Positions 1 to 6,523 of a DNA stretch of 11,126 bases are shown piece after piece. Origin of the DNA: Bacteriovorax stolpii (GTDB taxonomy: Bacteria > Bdellovibrionota > Bacteriovoracia > Bacteriovoracales > Bacteriovoracaceae); the NCBI GenBank assembly GCA_945890905.1, contig CAMDDI010000101.1, positions 1-11,126 on the forward strand. The letters are read 5' to 3'. The notes below the pieces were generated by a model that saw nothing but the letters and a program-made list of their open reading frames with translations, was not told the origin of the DNA and did no database searches. The translations under genes were made by a program, and so were the position numbers. Numbering within the stretch: position 1 is the first letter of the stretch; every line of letters starts with the position of its first letter.

Positions 1-1
1 G

Positions 2-616
2 GTCACTACCCACCAAGTAGAGTGCTTTGACCGCACAAATGTGGCGACTTATGAAAAGCTCATGAATTGCGATGTGATCATTTCATTTCTTCCAGGTGAA
101 GCTTTTAAAGAATTAATCCCCCTTCTGCTTGAAACTAAAAAGCCTGTGGTGACGGGCTCCACGGGATTTCAGTGGCCCACAAATTTTGATCAGACTCTCC
201 AAGAAAAGAAGATCAGCTGGATTCACGCCACAAACTTCTCCCTTGGTGTGGTGGCAATGAAGCAGCTCATTCAAAAACTGCATAACTTGAGCAATCTATT
301 CTCTGAGAAAAAACTCTCCATCCACGAAGTTCACCATACTAAAAAACTTGATGCTCCTAGTGGTACTGCACTTTCTATGCACGAATGGTTGGATCTTCCA
401 TGTGAAGTGACTTCTGAGCGCACAGGAGATGTGGTGGGACTTCACACCCTCACGCTTGAAACTCCTTCAGAAATCATCCGCCTAGAGCATGAAGCAAAAA
501 ACCGCGCGCTCTTTGCAGAAGGTGCAGTATGGGCGGCCAATTTAATTTCTAAAACAAATCTCGAACCTGGTCTCCACTCTTTTCAAAAAGTAGTAGAGAG
601 ACAACTTTCAATCTAA
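2..616 (+). CDS. dapB: 4-hydroxy-tetrahydrodipicolinate reductase (DapB), 5'-truncated by window edge
   Basis: DapB reduces the dipicolinate-type intermediate made by DapA to tetrahydrodipicolinate with NAD(P)H in the cytosolic DAP/lysine pathway. The reading frame is open from base 2, so the N-terminal Rossmann nucleotide-binding motif lies outside the window and 204 codons are visible. The family signature EVHHTKKLDAPSGTA is seen at about 326-370, with the catalytic His pair at 332-337 and the substrate Lys at 344. Other conserved blocks are TGSTGF, ATNFSLGV, RTGDVVGLHT and FAEGAVWAA. The stretch between the His/Lys motif and RTGD is shorter than in the E. coli enzyme, so this is a compact DapB. 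The GTG at 41 is an internal Val codon, not the start. The TAA is followed 9 nt later by dapA, and the AAGGAA around the stop serves as its ribosome binding site. Confidence 0.93.
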   Translation, partial: VTTHQVECFDRTNVATYEKLMNCDVIISFLPGEAFKELIPLLLETKKPVVTGSTGFQWPTNFDQTLQEKKISWIHATNFSLGVVAMKQLIQKLHNLSNLFSEKKLSIHEVHHTKKLDAPSGTALSMHEWLDLPCEVTSERTGDVVGLHTLTLETPSEIIRLEHEAKNRALFAEGAVWAANLISKTNLEPGLHSFQKVVERQLSI

Positions 617-625
617 GGAAAAAAT

Positions 626-1519
626 ATGAACGTACAAAACTATTCTCTCTGGACGGCCGTAGTTACTCCACTCATGGACAATGGCTCGGTGGACTTTGAA
701 AGCTTAACAAAAGTTGTCCGTGAACAAGAAGCGGCCGATAATGGTCTTCTTATCTTAGGCAGTACAGCTGAAGCACTTAACTTAAATTTAAAAACAAGAA
801 AGGCCATCGTTGAACACGTCATTGGCATGCAGCCCAAGACCCCTATTATGGTAGGAGTTGGGGGCCAGATGTTAGAAGATCAACTTGAGTGGACCGCCTA
901 CCTTGAGTCGCAAAAAATTCATGGCTACCTTATGGTCACTCCCCTTTACGCTAAGCCAGGCCCAAAAGGTCAGTACGAGTGGTTTAAGGCCTTGATGGAT
1001 TCAGTCACTCGTCCAGTAATGCTTTATAATGTTCCAGGAAGATCGGCCGTGGCCATGTCCACTGAAGCTGTTAGCCGCTTAACAACTCATAAAAACTTCT
1101 GGTCCATCAAAGAGGCATCAGGCTCAGTGGATAAATTCAAAGAGTTTGTTAAAGCCGCAAACGGAAAACAAGTTTTCTGTGGTGATGATGCTCTTATGCC
1201 AGACTTTGCCCGCGAAGGAGCCGCAGGACTAGTTTCTGTTGCATCAAACGCGTGGCCTAAAGAAACTCACCTCTACGTGACTCAATGTTTGAATAAAACT
1301 TTCGATGCTAAAGAGCTTTGGACCCGCGCTTCCAATTCTTTATTTGTGGTGAGTAATCCAGTTCCAGTAAAACGCTTAATGTTTGAGCGCGGAACCATCC
1401 GCTCTTCGCGTATGGCGGCCCCACTTCACCACGAAGATATGATTTCAGCTGCTCCAGTAATGGAAGCCCAAGAAGCAGTGTCTCGCTGGTATAAATCAAT
1501 GACTACGGAAGGGAAATAA
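626..1519 (+). CDS. dapA: 4-hydroxy-tetrahydrodipicolinate synthase (DapA)
   Basis: DapA condenses pyruvate with aspartate semialdehyde, the first committed step of DAP/lysine synthesis. It is a class I TIM-barrel aldolase of 297 residues, normal for the family. Visible landmarks are the Schiff-base lysine K162 in IKEASG, Tyr134 and Arg139 in YNVPGR, Tyr108 in TPLYAKP, the GDD at 186-188, and NPVPVK near 244-249. The canonical GTTGE loop reads GSTAE (45-49), so the first Thr of the proton-relay pair is Ser and the Gly is Ala. The Asn usual after the second Tyr of TPYYN is Ala. These are conservative changes and the fold and catalytic residues are intact. The gene is preceded by AAGGAA and followed after one base by dapD, so it is clearly part of the operon. 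Confidence 0.95.
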   Translation: MNVQNYSLWTAVVTPLMDNGSVDFESLTKVVREQEAADNGLLILGSTAEALNLNLKTRKAIVEHVIGMQPKTPIMVGVGGQMLEDQLEWTAYLESQKIHGYLMVTPLYAKPGPKGQYEWFKALMDSVTRPVMLYNVPGRSAVAMSTEAVSRLTTHKNFWSIKEASGSVDKFKEFVKAANGKQVFCGDDALMPDFAREGAAGLVSVASNAWPKETHLYVTQCLNKTFDAKELWTRASNSLFVVSNPVPVKRLMFERGTIRSSRMAAPLHHEDMISAAPVMEAQEAVSRWYKSMTTEGK

Positions 1520-1520
1520 T

Positions 1521-2264
1521 ATGAACTGGCAAGAAGCACTAGAGCTTTTAGAAAAAGGCATGATCCGTTCAGCAGAAAAAGTTGACGGAAAATGGCGTGC
1601 AAATCCTGAAGTGAAACAGGCCATTATTGAAGCCTTCAAAGCGGGCGAGCTTAAAGAATTCGCAGGTGGCTTTGTAGATAAACACAATCTCCCTGCTCGT
1701 GAATTTAAAGTTGAAGATAAGATTCGCATGGTTCCTGGTGGCTCATCAGTGCGCCGAGGTTCCTTTGTTGCTCAAGGGGTGATCATCATGCCTCCGGCCT
1801 ATATCAACGTAGGTGCCTATGTTGATTCTGGAACCATGGTTGATTCTCACGCTTTAGTAGGATCATGTGCTCAAATCGGAAAAAACGTTCACCTCTCTGC
1901 CGGCGTGCAAATTGGTGGAGTCCTTGAACCAGTGGGACAAACTCCAGTGGTCATTGAAGACAACGCATTTATCGGTGCGGGTGCTGTAATTGTTGAAGGT
2001 GTGCAAGTTTCAACTGGTGCAGTGATTGCTCCTGGTGTTGTGCTCTCTCGCGGAATTCCCGTTTATGATTGTGTGAATGAGCGTGTTCTTGAAGTGGGAG
2101 AACCGATTCCACCTTACGCAGTTGTAGTGACTGGATCTCGTCCAGCTTCTACTAATCTCGCCTGGGCCACCAAAATGGGTTTATCTATGAGATGTGCCAT
2201 GATCATCAAATACAAAGATGAGAAAACTTCGGCCGCTCTAGAACTTGAGAGTGTACTTCGCTAA
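1521..2264 (+). CDS. dapD: Tetrahydrodipicolinate N-succinyltransferase (DapD)
   Basis: DapD transfers succinyl from succinyl-CoA to tetrahydrodipicolinate, which defines this as the succinylase branch of DAP synthesis. The 247-residue protein has a helical N-terminus followed by a left-handed beta-helix of hexapeptide repeats from about residue 80 to 180. The diagnostic stretches are INVGAYVDSGTMVD (95-108), VGSCAQIGKNVHLSAGVQIG (113-132) and GGVLEP (132-137). It is somewhat shorter than the 274-residue E. coli protein, mainly at the N-terminus, but VDGKW near residue 21 aligns with the conserved N-terminal domain, so it looks complete. The start lies one base after the dapA stop, and GGAAGGGA at the end of dapA supplies the ribosome binding site. 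Its stop overlaps the next start by one base. dapC and dapE, the next pathway steps, are not in the window. Confidence 0.95.
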   Translation: MNWQEALELLEKGMIRSAEKVDGKWRANPEVKQAIIEAFKAGELKEFAGGFVDKHNLPAREFKVEDKIRMVPGGSSVRRGSFVAQGVIIMPPAYINVGAYVDSGTMVDSHALVGSCAQIGKNVHLSAGVQIGGVLEPVGQTPVVIEDNAFIGAGAVIVEGVQVSTGAVIAPGVVLSRGIPVYDCVNERVLEVGEPIPPYAVVVTGSRPASTNLAWATKMGLSMRCAMIIKYKDEKTSAALELESVLR

Positions 2265-3451
2265 TGAATGACATTATCCAGACCTTAACTCAAAAACATG
2301 ATGCTCCTTTTTTCTTCTACGATTTAGACGGTCTTGATCGTCACCTGAAAGAAATTAAAAGTATCCTTCATCCAGAAGTTAAGGTCTGGTATGCATGCAA
2401 GGCCAATCCCCTCTCCAATATACTGCGAGTTTTAAATGAGAATGGTTTTGGAGTGGATGTGGCAAGCCTTGGTGAGCTCACGCAGGCCCAAGCTGCGGGC
2501 CTTAAACCTCATGCCTTAATTGCTACAGGTCCCGCTAAATCGAAAAAGTATTTATCCAAGATGATGGACGCACAAGTTTCCACCATCGTCATTGAAAGCA
2601 TTAATCAGCTCAAAGATTTAAACGAAGTGGCTGGCTCTCGTGGACTCAAGCAGAATGTTCTACTGCGCGTGCAACTCGCGTGGGATGAAAGCTTGAAGTC
2701 CGTTTTAGGAGGGTCTTCCATTACTCCTTTCGGCTTAGGTGTGGAGGATTGGAAGAAAGTTAACCTTTCGGAATATGCGCACCTTGAAGTTTTGGGCCTT
2801 CACTGCTTTCAGTGGGGAAACATTTTAGATCTCTCGAAATTTGCCACCATCTGGGAAAACACCATCTCTCAGTGTGTTTCTTTGGCCCAATATTTAAAAA
2901 TTGATATGAAGGTTCTAGATCTTGGTGGGGGCCTGGGTGTGAATTATCAGGAAGGGACTGAGCTTACGTTCAATGAAGTCCACTCTCTGCTACTCACTCT
3001 CAAAGAGAAATATCAGCTCAAAGAAATCTGGCTCGAACTCGGCCGCTTCACTGTGGCCAACTTTGGAAGCTACCTCACTCCTATTATCGATATCAAAGAT
3101 GTACGCGGAAAAAAACTCATGGTCACTGAAGGCGGCATCAATCATATCGCCAGGCCCGCTTTAGTCAACGAAGCCTTTCCCTGCTCCACTCTCTCCCTCT
3201 CAAAAGAGGCCACAGAGACTTTTTCCGTTCATGGACCTCTATGTACTGCTCTGGATTTTCTAGGAGACCACAAGCTTCCTCGCAACACTCAGGTAGGAGA
3301 TTGGTTACACTTTAAAAAAGTGGGGGCCTACGGCTTCACTGAAAGCATGCCGTATTTTCTTTGCCATGATTTGCCAGGAGAAATTTGTCTTTATAAAGGG
3401 GATATCATTCAATCCCGGACGTCTGTGACGAGTGCCAGTTGGCTTTCTTAA
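2264..3451 (+). CDS. Fold-type III PLP decarboxylase in the lysA position (LysA-like, atypical)
   Basis: This is a PLP-dependent decarboxylase of the alanine-racemase-fold (LysA/ornithine decarboxylase) family, 395 residues. Its place at the end of dapB-dapA-dapD, with a one-base overlap (TAATG), makes diaminopimelate decarboxylase the simplest role. The PLP lysine is K46 in YACKANP, the phosphate-binding loop is GGGLG (221-225), ELGR is at 258-261, and the partner-subunit cysteine is C327 in GPLCTALD. Three motifs differ from classical LysA. HIGSQ is FQWGN (182-186). C-E-S is C-T-A, so the substrate-contacting Glu is absent. The C-terminal SSNYNxRPR region is GFTESMPYFLCH (357-368). From memory these resemble the PvsE-like and exosortase-associated type III decarboxylases more than LysA. 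It could be a divergent DAP decarboxylase or an enzyme for another amino acid, so I leave out the symbol. Confidence 0.85.
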   Translation: MNDIIQTLTQKHDAPFFFYDLDGLDRHLKEIKSILHPEVKVWYACKANPLSNILRVLNENGFGVDVASLGELTQAQAAGLKPHALIATGPAKSKKYLSKMMDAQVSTIVIESINQLKDLNEVAGSRGLKQNVLLRVQLAWDESLKSVLGGSSITPFGLGVEDWKKVNLSEYAHLEVLGLHCFQWGNILDLSKFATIWENTISQCVSLAQYLKIDMKVLDLGGGLGVNYQEGTELTFNEVHSLLLTLKEKYQLKEIWLELGRFTVANFGSYLTPIIDIKDVRGKKLMVTEGGINHIARPALVNEAFPCSTLSLSKEATETFSVHGPLCTALDFLGDHKLPRNTQVGDWLHFKKVGAYGFTESMPYFLCHDLPGEICLYKGDIIQSRTSVTSASWLS

Positions 3452-3497
3452 TTTCCAGGCCACACCAGTCTTTTTTCCATGAACTTAAAATTTAGAC

Positions 3498-3523
3498 AAA
3501 AAAAAGGGATCCCGAAGGATCCC
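3498..3523. terminator. Intrinsic terminator at the convergent junction
   Basis: A 7-bp stem, GGGATCC at 3506-3512 and GGATCCC at 3517-3523, closes a 4-nt loop. An A8 run at 3498-3505 becomes U8 on the minus strand, where the loop reads UUCG closed by C-G, the extra-stable type. It is therefore a strong terminator for the minus-strand gene ending at 3539. On the plus strand the stem is followed by a looser TATCAATTTT, so it may also end the dap operon, which has no other convincing terminator after 3451. Confidence 0.85.
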
Positions 3524-3538
3524 TATCAATTTTAATTC

Positions 3539-3994
3539 TTAGTGAGCAACAGTCACATCGTAAGACCAACGAGTACTATTATCCCAACAGTTATCTCTCT
3601 TAGATACAACAGTTACAGTTGAAAGAGCTGGAATGATGTTTTTAAGGATAGCAACATTCAAGATACAATTTTGATCGAAGCGACCTTTAAGCGTGATGGA
3701 TTCTACTGCTGCACCAGTTGAAACTGGGGCATCAAAAGAAGCAGTCACAAAGTTAGGCCAAATCTGAGTGCCAGTTCCCCAGTTTTCAATCCCACCTGAA
3801 CAACGAACGCGGATATTTTCAGCACCTAAAGTTGTAAGGTGACGTTTAACAGTGTCTTTCACTGAATCACATGCAAAATAAGTTTCTGAACCGAGATCTC
3901 TTCCGCCAACAGAGAAAGAAACTTTTTTAGAAACGACTTCACCAGCAAAAGCTGATGCAGTAACAAATAGAGCTACAATGGCTAATAAACGCAT
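3539..3994 (-). CDS. Small exported four-cysteine protein of unknown function (paralogue A)
   Basis: I do not recognise the family. The 151-residue product starts with a Sec signal peptide (MRLLAIVALFVTASAFA, likely cut before GEV), so the mature protein is about 134 residues and lies in the periplasm or outside. Cysteines at 42, 65, 110 and 136 are all conserved in the neighbouring paralogue, which fits two disulfides. Shared segments include GEVVSKKVSFS after the signal, HL-TLGA (52-58), FDAPVSTG (87-94) and RWSY near the C-terminus. The predicted pattern is mixed beta-strand, with no membrane segment after the signal. The start is fixed by an AGGAGG Shine-Dalgarno (4000-4005) 5 nt upstream. 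Only about 45 nt separate it from the upstream gene's terminator, so it may depend on read-through or on a promoter overlapping that terminator. Its own terminator follows at 3498-3523. Confidence 0.8.
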   Translation of the reverse strand: MRLLAIVALFVTASAFAGEVVSKKVSFSVGGRDLGSETYFACDSVKDTVKRHLTTLGAENIRVRCSGGIENWGTGTQIWPNFVTASFDAPVSTGAAVESITLKGRFDQNCILNVAILKNIIPALSTVTVVSKRDNCWDNSTRWSYDVTVAH

Positions 3995-3998
3995 GGTT

Positions 3999-4015
3999 TC
4001 CTCCTAAGGAAGTTT
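3999..4015 (-). promoter_or_regulatory. Ribosome binding site in a duplicated leader (copy A)
   Basis: The plus-strand sequence TCCTCCTAAGGAAGTTT is identical at 4535-4551 ahead of the paralogous gene. On the minus strand it presents AGGAGG at good spacing to ATG 3994. TCCT and AGGA arms inside it make a near-palindrome around the Shine-Dalgarno. Perfect leader conservation suggests the duplication included the translation signal. Confidence 0.75.
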
Positions 4016-4036
4016 GAATGGATTTTGAGTACCAAT

Positions 4037-4063
4037 AAAAAAGGGCCCCGAAAAGGGGCCCTT
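4037..4063 (-). terminator. Intrinsic terminator between the tandem paralogues
   Basis: A very GC-rich stem pairs GGGCCCC (4043-4049) with GGGGCCC (4055-4061), extended by two A-T pairs, around a 5-nt loop. The A6 run at 4037-4042 gives a U6 tract on the minus strand. It sits about 25 nt after the stop of the 4088-4531 gene. It would end that transcript or throttle transcription into the 3539-3994 gene. Confidence 0.85.
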
Positions 4064-4087
4064 AGAAGATTTAGACTAAATTACGAT

Positions 4088-4531
4088 CTACTGAGCAATT
4101 GTTACATTATATGACCAGCGGCTGTTGCTGTTAAAGCAATATGGGGTCTTAGACACCAAGGTAACTGCTGGAAGCTGTGGAATGAGTTTGTTAAGAATTT
4201 GCGTGTTTAAATGACAATTGTCATTAGTACGACCTTTAATGGTCTTAGCTTCAACAGCTCCACCAGTTGATACTGGAGCGTCGAATTTAACAGTTACACT
4301 TGCTGGCATCCCCTGGCCCATTTCAAGTCCACCATTGCAGTTTGCGCGTGCATTTTGAGCACCAAGAGTCTTGAGGTGTGCCTCAACAACTTCTTCAACA
4401 TAGTTACAGTTATAATAATTAACTTCTCCGCCAGTGCTGCTCATGATGCTGAAAGAAACCTTTTTAGAAACAACTTCACCAGCAAAAGCTGATGCAGAAA
4501 CCAAAAGAGCCACGATTAAAAGTGAACGCAT
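4088..4531 (-). CDS. Small exported four-cysteine protein of unknown function (paralogue B)
   Basis: I do not recognise the family. The 147-residue product is a clear paralogue of the one encoded at 3539-3994. It has the same signal peptide type (MRSLLIVALLVSASAFA, cut before GEV), the same GEVVSKKVSFS mature start, FDAPVSTG, and the C-terminal RWSYNVTIAQ. Cysteines 42, 65, 106 and 132 align with the four in its partner. The region after KVSFS and the loop between the second and third cysteine are the most divergent, with short indels. The frame stays open upstream to an ATG at 4636, but that extension would run through a terminator hairpin and an untranslated leader. ATG 4531 has AGGAGG (4536-4541) 4 nt away and directly precedes the signal peptide, so it is the start. 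Probably periplasmic or secreted; the role is unknown. Confidence 0.82.
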   Translation of the reverse strand: MRSLLIVALLVSASAFAGEVVSKKVSFSIMSSTGGEVNYYNCNYVEEVVEAHLKTLGAQNARANCNGGLEMGQGMPASVTVKFDAPVSTGGAVEAKTIKGRTNDNCHLNTQILNKLIPQLPAVTLVSKTPYCFNSNSRWSYNVTIAQ

Positions 4532-4534
4532 AGA

Positions 4535-4551
4535 TCCTCCTAAGGAAGTTT
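4535..4551 (-). promoter_or_regulatory. Ribosome binding site in a duplicated leader (copy B)
   Basis: This is identical over 17 bases to 3999-4015. It supplies AGGAGG for the start at 4531 and decides against the in-frame upstream ATG at 4636. No convincing sigma70 promoter is visible between here and the terminator at 4616-4643; TTGGCG spaced 17 nt from TAATTT is a weak candidate. Confidence 0.75.
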
Positions 4552-4615
4552 TGATACATAAAAAATTACCGCGTTCAGTGGGAGTCGCCAAGAAGATAAA
4601 TGTCTGGGTTTTTGG

Positions 4616-4643
4616 AAAAAAAAAGGGCCCCTGCACAGGGCCC
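4616..4643 (-). terminator. Minus-strand intrinsic terminator upstream of paralogue B
   Basis: GGGCCC at 4625-4630 pairs with GGGCCC at 4638-4643 around a 7-nt loop. The A9 run at 4616-4624 gives U9 on the minus strand. It probably ends the fadD transcript, which would then have a 3' untranslated stretch of about 180 nt. Alternatively it ends a small RNA from 4644-4821 or attenuates the paralogue B leader. Confidence 0.75.
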
Positions 4644-4695
4644 GTTTAGGCTTCTTTTAAGGCCAGAAATCCCTCTCTGGTCTATTGAATCATCC

Positions 4696-4724
4696 TTGAT
4701 TTCTTAATTGTTGCTTACTCTAAT
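4696..4724 (+). promoter_or_regulatory. Possible sigma70 promoter, plus strand
   Basis: TTGATT at 4696-4701 and TCTAAT at 4719-4724 are separated by 17 nt. They match 4/6 and 5/6 of the consensus. It points towards the 3' end of fadD, so it could drive the small ORF at 4740 or an antisense RNA. In AT-rich intergenic DNA such matches also arise by chance. Confidence 0.25.
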
Positions 4725-4739
4725 CTTAAGGTTAATTGA

Positions 4740-4895
4740 GTGAACAAGGAAAAGGTTCTTTTCTTACTTTTGCTAACTTGTTGCAATAATATTCCTAATA
4801 GGGGCGAATATAAACCTGATATTAATCCTTTACCTCTTTTGCCAAAACCTCTGTGCGCAAATCTTTGCGCAATATCTTACCGACATTTGTTTTAG
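4740..4895 (+). CDS. Possible 51-residue hydrophobic/lipoprotein-like small protein
   Basis: A GTG-started frame of 51 codons ends at TAG 4893-4895. It begins MNKEKVLFLLLLTCCNN, which looks like a very short export or lipoprotein signal with a two-cysteine lipobox-like site. A polar NIPNRGEYKPD stretch follows, loosely like the small entericidin-type lipoproteins. AAGG lies 8 nt upstream and a promoter-like pair at 4696-4724. Against it: the last 25 codons run antisense to the fadD 3' end, the start is GTG, and transcription from that promoter would begin at or within the AAGG. I treat it as a candidate only. Confidence 0.2.
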   Translation: MNKEKVLFLLLLTCCNNIPNRGEYKPDINPLPLLPKPLCANLCAISYRHLF

Positions 4896-6507
4896 GCAGA
4901 TCTTTTCGGAATTCGATGGTTTTTGGGATTTTATAAGAAGTCAGATTCTCACGGCAATATTTCATCAATTCTTCAGAAGTCAGAGATTCATCTTTTTTCA
5001 CCACAAAGATTTTCACGGCTTCACCAGATTTTTCATCAGGCACACCAATCGCTGCAGCTTCAAGCACTTTTGGATGAGAACTGATCACATCTTCGAGTTC
5101 ATTTGGATAGACGTTAAATCCTGAAACAAGAATCATATCTTTTTTACGATCAACAATTTTCACGTAACCCAATTCAGTCATGAAGCCTAAGTCACCAGTT
5201 TTAAAAAATCCATCAGCAGTCATCACGTTGGCAGTTTCATCTGGACGATTCCAATATCCCTTCATCACTTGAGGCCCTTTGATACAGATCTCCCCGATTT
5301 CTCCCAAGGCAACAGTCTTGCTGTTATCATCTTTGATCTCAACATCAGTAGAGCAAATAGGGAGCCCGATAAAGCCATTATATTCTTTGATGGTCATAGG
5401 ATTGATACAAGCTGCAGGGGAAGTTTCAGTCAAACCATAAGCTTCCACCAATGGACGACCTGTGACTTGCTTCCATCTTTCGGCCACAACTTTCTGCACG
5501 GCCATTCCCCCACCCAAGGTGAGCTTCATGGATGAGAAATCAACTTTTTTGAATTCTTCATTATTAAGTAGTCCATTAAAAAGAGTGTTCACTCCTGTGA
5601 TGGCAGTAAACTTCCATTTATTAAGTTCTTTGATAAAACCAGGGATATCCCTAGGATTGGTGATAAGAATATTCAAAGCACCAATGGAGCTGAACACAAA
5701 GCAATTCGCCGTGAGAGAAAAAATGTGATAGAGCGGAAGTGGTGTGATGATGATTTCTTTGCCATCAGTAATAAAGTTTTTAATCCAAGCACGGGCCTGA
5801 ACCATGTTGGCCACAATATTTCCATGAGTGAGAATCGCACCTTTGGCCACACCAGTTGTTCCTCCAGTGTATTGAAGGAAAGCGATATCTTCTAGTTTCA
5901 CTACTGGCTTTTTGAAAGCACTGGCCTTACCCGATTCTAAGCAGGTCTTGAAATCTAAAACGTTCGGAAGGTGATAGGCCGGAACCATTTTTTTCACATT
6001 CTTAATAACAAAATTTACAATATAATTTTTTGGAAACTTCAGCATATCCCCGATCTGAGTCACAATCACTGTCTTCACTGGAGTGTTCGCAATAATTTTT
6101 TCGAGCACACTTCCAGAGTTAGCAAATATCACAATCGCCTTAACTCCAGCGTCTTTGAGCTGATGCTCAAGTTCACGAGGAGTATAAAGAGGATTCACGT
6201 TCACAGCGACCATTCCTGCGCGCAAGATTCCAAAGAGTGCGATGGGGTACTGAAGAATATTGGGCATCATCAAGGCCACACGATCACCTTTCTGCATGTG
6301 CAGATCGTTTTGCAAGTAGCTTGCAAACTTCTGACTGAGCACATCGATCTCAGCATAACTAAGAGTGGTCCCCATATTGTGAAAAGCAGGATGATTTTTA
6401 AATTTACTAAAACCCACTTCTAGCACTTCGTTGATAGAGCCATACTCCGCTGGATTGATTTCAAGTGGAATTCCTTGATCGTAAGATTTTTGCCAAATTT
6501 TCATCAT
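4822..6507 (-). CDS. fadD: Long-chain fatty acid-CoA ligase (FadD)
   Basis: FadD activates long-chain fatty acids with ATP and CoA through an acyl-adenylate, feeding beta-oxidation or lipid synthesis at the inner membrane. It is an ANL-superfamily enzyme of 561 residues, the same length as E. coli FadD and strikingly similar to it. Blocks such as NVNPLYTPRELEHQL (103-117), LITNPRDIPG (281-290) and AITGVNTLFN (302-311) are almost identical. The P-loop YTGGTTGVAKG is at 213-223, YGLTET at 357-362, TGDL at 437-440, the hinge region DRKKDMILVSGFNVYPNE at 453-470, and the catalytic Lys is K544 in NVGK. Two adjacent ATGs (6507 and 6504) are possible starts; GGAG lies 6 nt before the first, while E. 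coli homology favours the second. The gene begins 16 nt after the hpf stop, so the two are probably cotranscribed. Confidence 0.95.
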   Translation of the reverse strand: MMKIWQKSYDQGIPLEINPAEYGSINEVLEVGFSKFKNHPAFHNMGTTLSYAEIDVLSQKFASYLQNDLHMQKGDRVALMMPNILQYPIALFGILRAGMVAVNVNPLYTPRELEHQLKDAGVKAIVIFANSGSVLEKIIANTPVKTVIVTQIGDMLKFPKNYIVNFVIKNVKKMVPAYHLPNVLDFKTCLESGKASAFKKPVVKLEDIAFLQYTGGTTGVAKGAILTHGNIVANMVQARAWIKNFITDGKEIIITPLPLYHIFSLTANCFVFSSIGALNILITNPRDIPGFIKELNKWKFTAITGVNTLFNGLLNNEEFKKVDFSSMKLTLGGGMAVQKVVAERWKQVTGRPLVEAYGLTETSPAACINPMTIKEYNGFIGLPICSTDVEIKDDNSKTVALGEIGEICIKGPQVMKGYWNRPDETANVMTADGFFKTGDLGFMTELGYVKIVDRKKDMILVSGFNVYPNELEDVISSHPKVLEAAAIGVPDEKSGEAVKIFVVKKDESLTSEELMKYCRENLTSYKIPKTIEFRKDLPKTNVGKILRKDLRTEVLAKEVKD

Positions 6508-6523
6508 CTTTTTCTCCGTGATT

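Larger units (their letters stand above)
3914..4497. repeat. Tandem gene duplication, signal-peptide region nearly identical
   Basis: Bases 3914-3960 and 4451-4497 match at 45 of 47 positions. They cover the end of the signal peptide and the start of the mature protein in the two paralogues. With the 17-nt leader match (3999-4015 and 4535-4551) this shows a tandem duplication with a unit of about 537 nt. The rest of the two genes has diverged much more. Confidence 0.85.

Noticed and set aside
41..43. GTG as the start of dapB
   Set aside because: The frame is open back to base 2 with protein-like sequence, and the family needs an N-terminal Rossmann motif. The GTG is an internal Val codon of a truncated gene.
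3452..3497. Separate plus-strand terminator for the dap operon at the T6 run 3472-3477
   Set aside because: Only 4-bp pairing (TGGC/GCCA) with a long loop precedes the T run. The hairpin at 3506-3523 is far better.
4532..4636. N-terminal extension of paralogue B to the ATG at 4636
   Set aside because: It would translate through a terminator hairpin with its A9 run and bury the signal peptide. ATG 4531 has a strong Shine-Dalgarno shared with its paralogue.
4434..4649. Plus-strand frame opposite paralogue B
   Set aside because: It overlaps the signal peptide, leader and terminator of the real gene on the other strand and shows no protein-family features.
5971..6423. 150-codon plus-strand frame opposite fadD
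   Set aside because: It is antisense to a highly conserved fadD region, has no ribosome binding site, and its His/Asn-rich composition is typical of a shadow frame.
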